Below, piece by piece: positions 6,018-8,202 of a DNA stretch of 8,202 nt. Each line of letters opens with the position of its first letter. Positions within the stretch are counted from its first letter, which is position 1. A program made the translations under genes and the position numbers. The DNA comes from Clostridia bacterium. Lineage in GTDB: Bacteria > Bacillota > Clostridia > CAKSNL01 > HGM11501. A model generated the notes under the pieces. The model made no database searches. It saw only the letters and a list, made by a program, of their open reading frames with translations, and had not been told where the DNA came from. The stretch spans positions 1 through 8,202 of the forward strand of contig JAUNRD010000064.1 in NCBI GenBank assembly GCA_030535815.1, in the 5' to 3' direction.

Positions 6018-8201
6018 TCAGGCTTTCTGAAATTCCAATGACAAAATCTTACGTTCATCCCTTGTGGAATACTTATAGCTTAATTCCACACGGTTTTTGG
6101 ATTTGAAATTAGAATACTTAAGAATATCATATATCTTTCCGCCGGTTATCAGTTCCTTTACCAGCTTATCGTAAGTAGCAGAATCTGCGCACTTAAAGGA
6201 AAGTGAATATATTCCCTTGTCGATAAACTCGCAAACCTTGAAGCGGATTGCGCTCTCCTCATAGCTATCAAAGTAAAGCCCGCTTCTTCTGTGATAATTG
6301 CATTTAACAGCAGTACACTCCGGAATTTCAAGATCCTTTTCAGGCTCATGCTCCTTAAGTGCCAGAGCTTCCTTTGTAGTTATACAGAAGCAATCATATC
6401 CGATGGCTTGTGATACGCTCTTATCCTTCTTAGTGTCGGAACTGTCACCCCACGTTACATCGAGATGATAATAATCTCCTTCCAGCTTAAGAAGGTTCCA
6501 TGCATGAGTTTCACTGGTCACATAGGTACATTCAAGACCCAGTGCGTTCATAAGATACTGCATAGCCTTTGCATATCCTGCACATACAGCCTTCTTATTT
6601 ACGAAAACTCCGTAAATTGAACGCAAATCGTCAGGAACTGTGCAATCAAGCTCAGTTGCCTTCTGCTTTTCAAGGCCTATGGTATCATAATCAACAGCTT
6701 TTATGATATTCTCATACACTCTGAGTGCAACTTCGTAATCACTCATACCGGCATCTATTGACTGCATAAAGTCGCACAGAGAATCTTCTATCTCTTTTTG
6801 TCTTCTGTCAGCTTCTTCTTTTGTCATACAATATTTAAGCTCAACGCGTGAAACTATTCTGTCGCTTTCATTGAAATAGTAAACCGCACCGAAATTGAAC
6901 CAGAATATCTCAGGGTGATCAATCTGGATATACTTAGAGATTTTCTTCATCTCTTCATCCGTCAACTGCACAACGAATTCTGTAACCTCGGGCACGAAGT
7001 TAACTATTGCATCAAGCAAAATATCATATGCTTTCTTTCCGTCATCCGTCAAGGTTTCATACGCAAATGCTCTTACATTACCCGCTTTTCTCTCGATGGG
7101 GCCTGTAAGATCCGCAGGAACTGCACCACCGTTGCCGCCATTGCCACTGCCACCGTTATCTCCGCCTTTATCAGCAGGTTCTGCTTCATCGACAGGAACT
7201 TTAGGTGCATAGCATATTTCTCCGCAATAATCAGGGTTAAGAGGAGTATCTATATGCATAAATGGCGTATCCTTGGTTATTGTGGTTCCGAGAAAGAAGG
7301 GATAATTTGCCATGTATCTTAAGAATCCTCTTCCGTACTCATCGTCACGGTATGCGGTGATGAGCTCTTCACGCTTTGCAACAGCAGGTTCGTTGATAAG
7401 GTATGCATACTGAATTTCCGCCCACTTTGCCATACCTTCATAAACTTCCAGGCGCAAATCCTTTCCGTACTTCTTGGTAATAGCCTTATCGTTCCAGTTT
7501 ATGTACTGCCATATATGCGTAAGCTCATGAGCCATGGTAAGCATAGATGCCATTCTGGGCGAACCGTTTTCCACAAGAAGCGAATATCCGCTTCTGTCTT
7601 TTATAGCAACACCTAAAACCCTACCGTCAGCGCCGTTTGTGGGAATGAAGGCTTTGCCTATTTTCTTATGCAGCTTCTTGGAGTTAACCATCTCCACCTT
7701 TATTCCTACATTGATTTTTATTCCGAAGAAGGATTCCATATTTCTCTTCACATCTTCGAAAATTACCCTAAACTCGTCTCCGGTCTTGATTGCTGTTTTT
7801 CCGCAGTTTATGCAACGATCTCTGCCGTCAGATAACGTCTCATATTCAACCCCGCTGATTTCTATTCCGCAGAAATCACAATATCTTGTGTCAGTCTTTC
7901 CGGGCTTATATGTCCGTTCTATCATTTCGGCAATTTTCTTGCCTTCTCTCGCCTGCTTTAAGGGATTATTGCGAAGTCCGATGGCATTAAGATAGTCAAA
8001 GGTGTCTCTTACGTTGATATGCTCAGGCTCTGTGCTGTTTCCGTAAAGCAGATAATATCTGTTGTGATACTCCTTACGCTTGAAGTCTATTCCGCTGTCT
8101 ATTACTTTTTCGTCTTCCGTAACATACTCAATAGCTTCAGGAGCTTCAACCAAAGAAGGCTCTTCCTTTTCTGTCTTCACTGTTTCGCCTTCTATAGGCT
8201 C
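6018..8201 (-). CDS. Multidomain protein: zinc knuckle, DA1-like HExxH metallopeptidase, transglutaminase-like domain; 5' end outside window
   Basis: The frame is open to the right edge (EPIEGET precedes the GTG at 8180), so the N-terminus is missing and the GTG is probably not the start. Numbering from that GTG (720 residues): 1-30 is an acidic stretch. CDFC (101-104) and CINC (123-126) form a LIM-like zinc knuckle. About 135-325 is a DA1-like gluzincin peptidase with HELTH (His218, Glu219, His222) and a likely third ligand Glu248 in YEGMAKWAE. A Gly/Asn linker spans 339-352. About 370-600 is a transglutaminase-like cysteine domain: Cys533 in VCAGYA, His559 in THAWN, Asp574 in LDVTWGD. Residues 620-720 are an unassigned beta-rich tail. 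Both catalytic sets appear intact, so it may cleave or crosslink proteins by two chemistries. The location is unknown because any signal peptide would lie outside the window. Domain calls are strong; the biological role is unknown. Confidence 0.85.
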   Translation of the reverse strand, partial: EPIEGETVKTEKEEPSLVEAPEAIEYVTEDEKVIDSGIDFKRKEYHNRYYLLYGNSTEPEHINVRDTFDYLNAIGLRNNPLKQAREGKKIAEMIERTYKPGKTDTRYCDFCGIEISGVEYETLSDGRDRCINCGKTAIKTGDEFRVIFEDVKRNMESFFGIKINVGIKVEMVNSKKLHKKIGKAFIPTNGADGRVLGVAIKDRSGYSLLVENGSPRMASMLTMAHELTHIWQYINWNDKAITKKYGKDLRLEVYEGMAKWAEIQYAYLINEPAVAKREELITAYRDDEYGRGFLRYMANYPFFLGTTITKDTPFMHIDTPLNPDYCGEICYAPKVPVDEAEPADKGGDNGGSGNGGNGGAVPADLTGPIERKAGNVRAFAYETLTDDGKKAYDILLDAIVNFVPEVTEFVVQLTDEEMKKISKYIQIDHPEIFWFNFGAVYYFNESDRIVSRVELKYCMTKEEADRRQKEIEDSLCDFMQSIDAGMSDYEVALRVYENIIKAVDYDTIGLEKQKATELDCTVPDDLRSIYGVFVNKKAVCAGYAKAMQYLMNALGLECTYVTSETHAWNLLKLEGDYYHLDVTWGDSSDTKKDKSVSQAIGYDCFCITTKEALALKEHEPEKDLEIPECTAVKCNYHRRSGLYFDSYEESAIRFKVCEFIDKGIYSLSFKCADSATYDKLVKELITGGKIYDILKYSNFKSKNRVELSYKYSTRDERKILSLEFQKA
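7125..7166 (-). other. Gly/Asn-rich interdomain linker
   Basis: It encodes 14 residues of almost only Gly, Asn, Asp and Ser (GGDNGGSGNGGNGG). It separates the metallopeptidase half from the transglutaminase half and is flanked by an acidic/Pro segment (VDEAEPADK) and AVPADLTGP. This is a flexible hinge. It is the natural fusion point of two once separate genes and may vary in length between strains. Confidence 0.75.
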
Positions 8202-8202
8202 T

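Noticed and set aside
6915..7995. Two open frames on the + strand (6915-7322 and 7534-7995)
   Set aside because: Both are antisense to the well-supported peptidase/transglutaminase gene, have no recognisable motif and no convincing ribosome binding site.
8178..8180. GTG at 8180 as true start of the large - strand protein
   Set aside because: The frame continues upstream without a stop to the window edge, in the same acidic, low-complexity style, and no purine-rich site stands before the GTG (the preceding bases read GAAGGCGAAACA but encode a smooth continuation). A start outside the window is more likely.

Overview
The window looks like a gut-type clostridial (Bacillota, Oscillospirales/Lachnospirales-like) chromosome. 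The reasons are the protein styles (a Streptococcus-type UxuA, a Bacillus YjmF-type SDR, a lipobox lipoprotein), strong AAGGAGG-type ribosome binding sites, tight gene packing and moderate GC. The assignment is inferred from these traits, not from a marker gene.

Left part, + strand, 1 to 5116: a tightly packed sugar-acid operon whose start lies outside the window. In order it holds: (1) the end of a sugar-phosphate isomerase-like TIM barrel that runs in frame, without a stop, into a complete Gfo/Idh/MocA oxidoreductase; (2) a second TIM-barrel isomerase/epimerase of IolE type; (3) a second Gfo/Idh/MocA oxidoreductase that starts with TTG; (4) mannonate dehydratase UxuA with all four metal ligands visible; (5) an SDR oxidoreductase that fits the UxuB (YjmF) fructuronate reductase type. 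Genes overlap by 4 nt or are 14 nt apart, each with its own Shine-Dalgarno site, so they are very probably one transcript. UxuB and UxuA are consecutive steps (fructuronate to mannonate to 2-keto-3-deoxygluconate). The two isomerase/oxidoreductase pairs upstream may prepare an unusual uronic acid or uronide, possibly through keto-sugar chemistry. No transporter, regulator, uronate isomerase, KDG kinase or aldolase is in view.

Junction, 5117 to 5171: a symmetric hairpin with an A-tract on one side and a T-tract on the other, suited to terminate both converging transcription units.

Right part, - strand, 5172 to the right edge: three genes read leftwards. The first is a very large protein (at least 727 residues, start outside the window). 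It joins a CxxC/CxxC zinc knuckle, a DA1-like HExxH metallopeptidase domain, a Gly/Asn linker, and a transglutaminase-like Cys-His-Asp domain. After a perfect 16-bp hairpin come a 95-residue membrane-anchored protein with its own CxxC/CxxC zinc site and a 154-residue lipoprotein with an NTF2-like look. The dual-catalytic protein and its small zinc and lipoprotein neighbours are the least explained part of the window.

There are no RNA genes, CRISPR arrays, insertion sequences or gene-free stretches above 60 nt.
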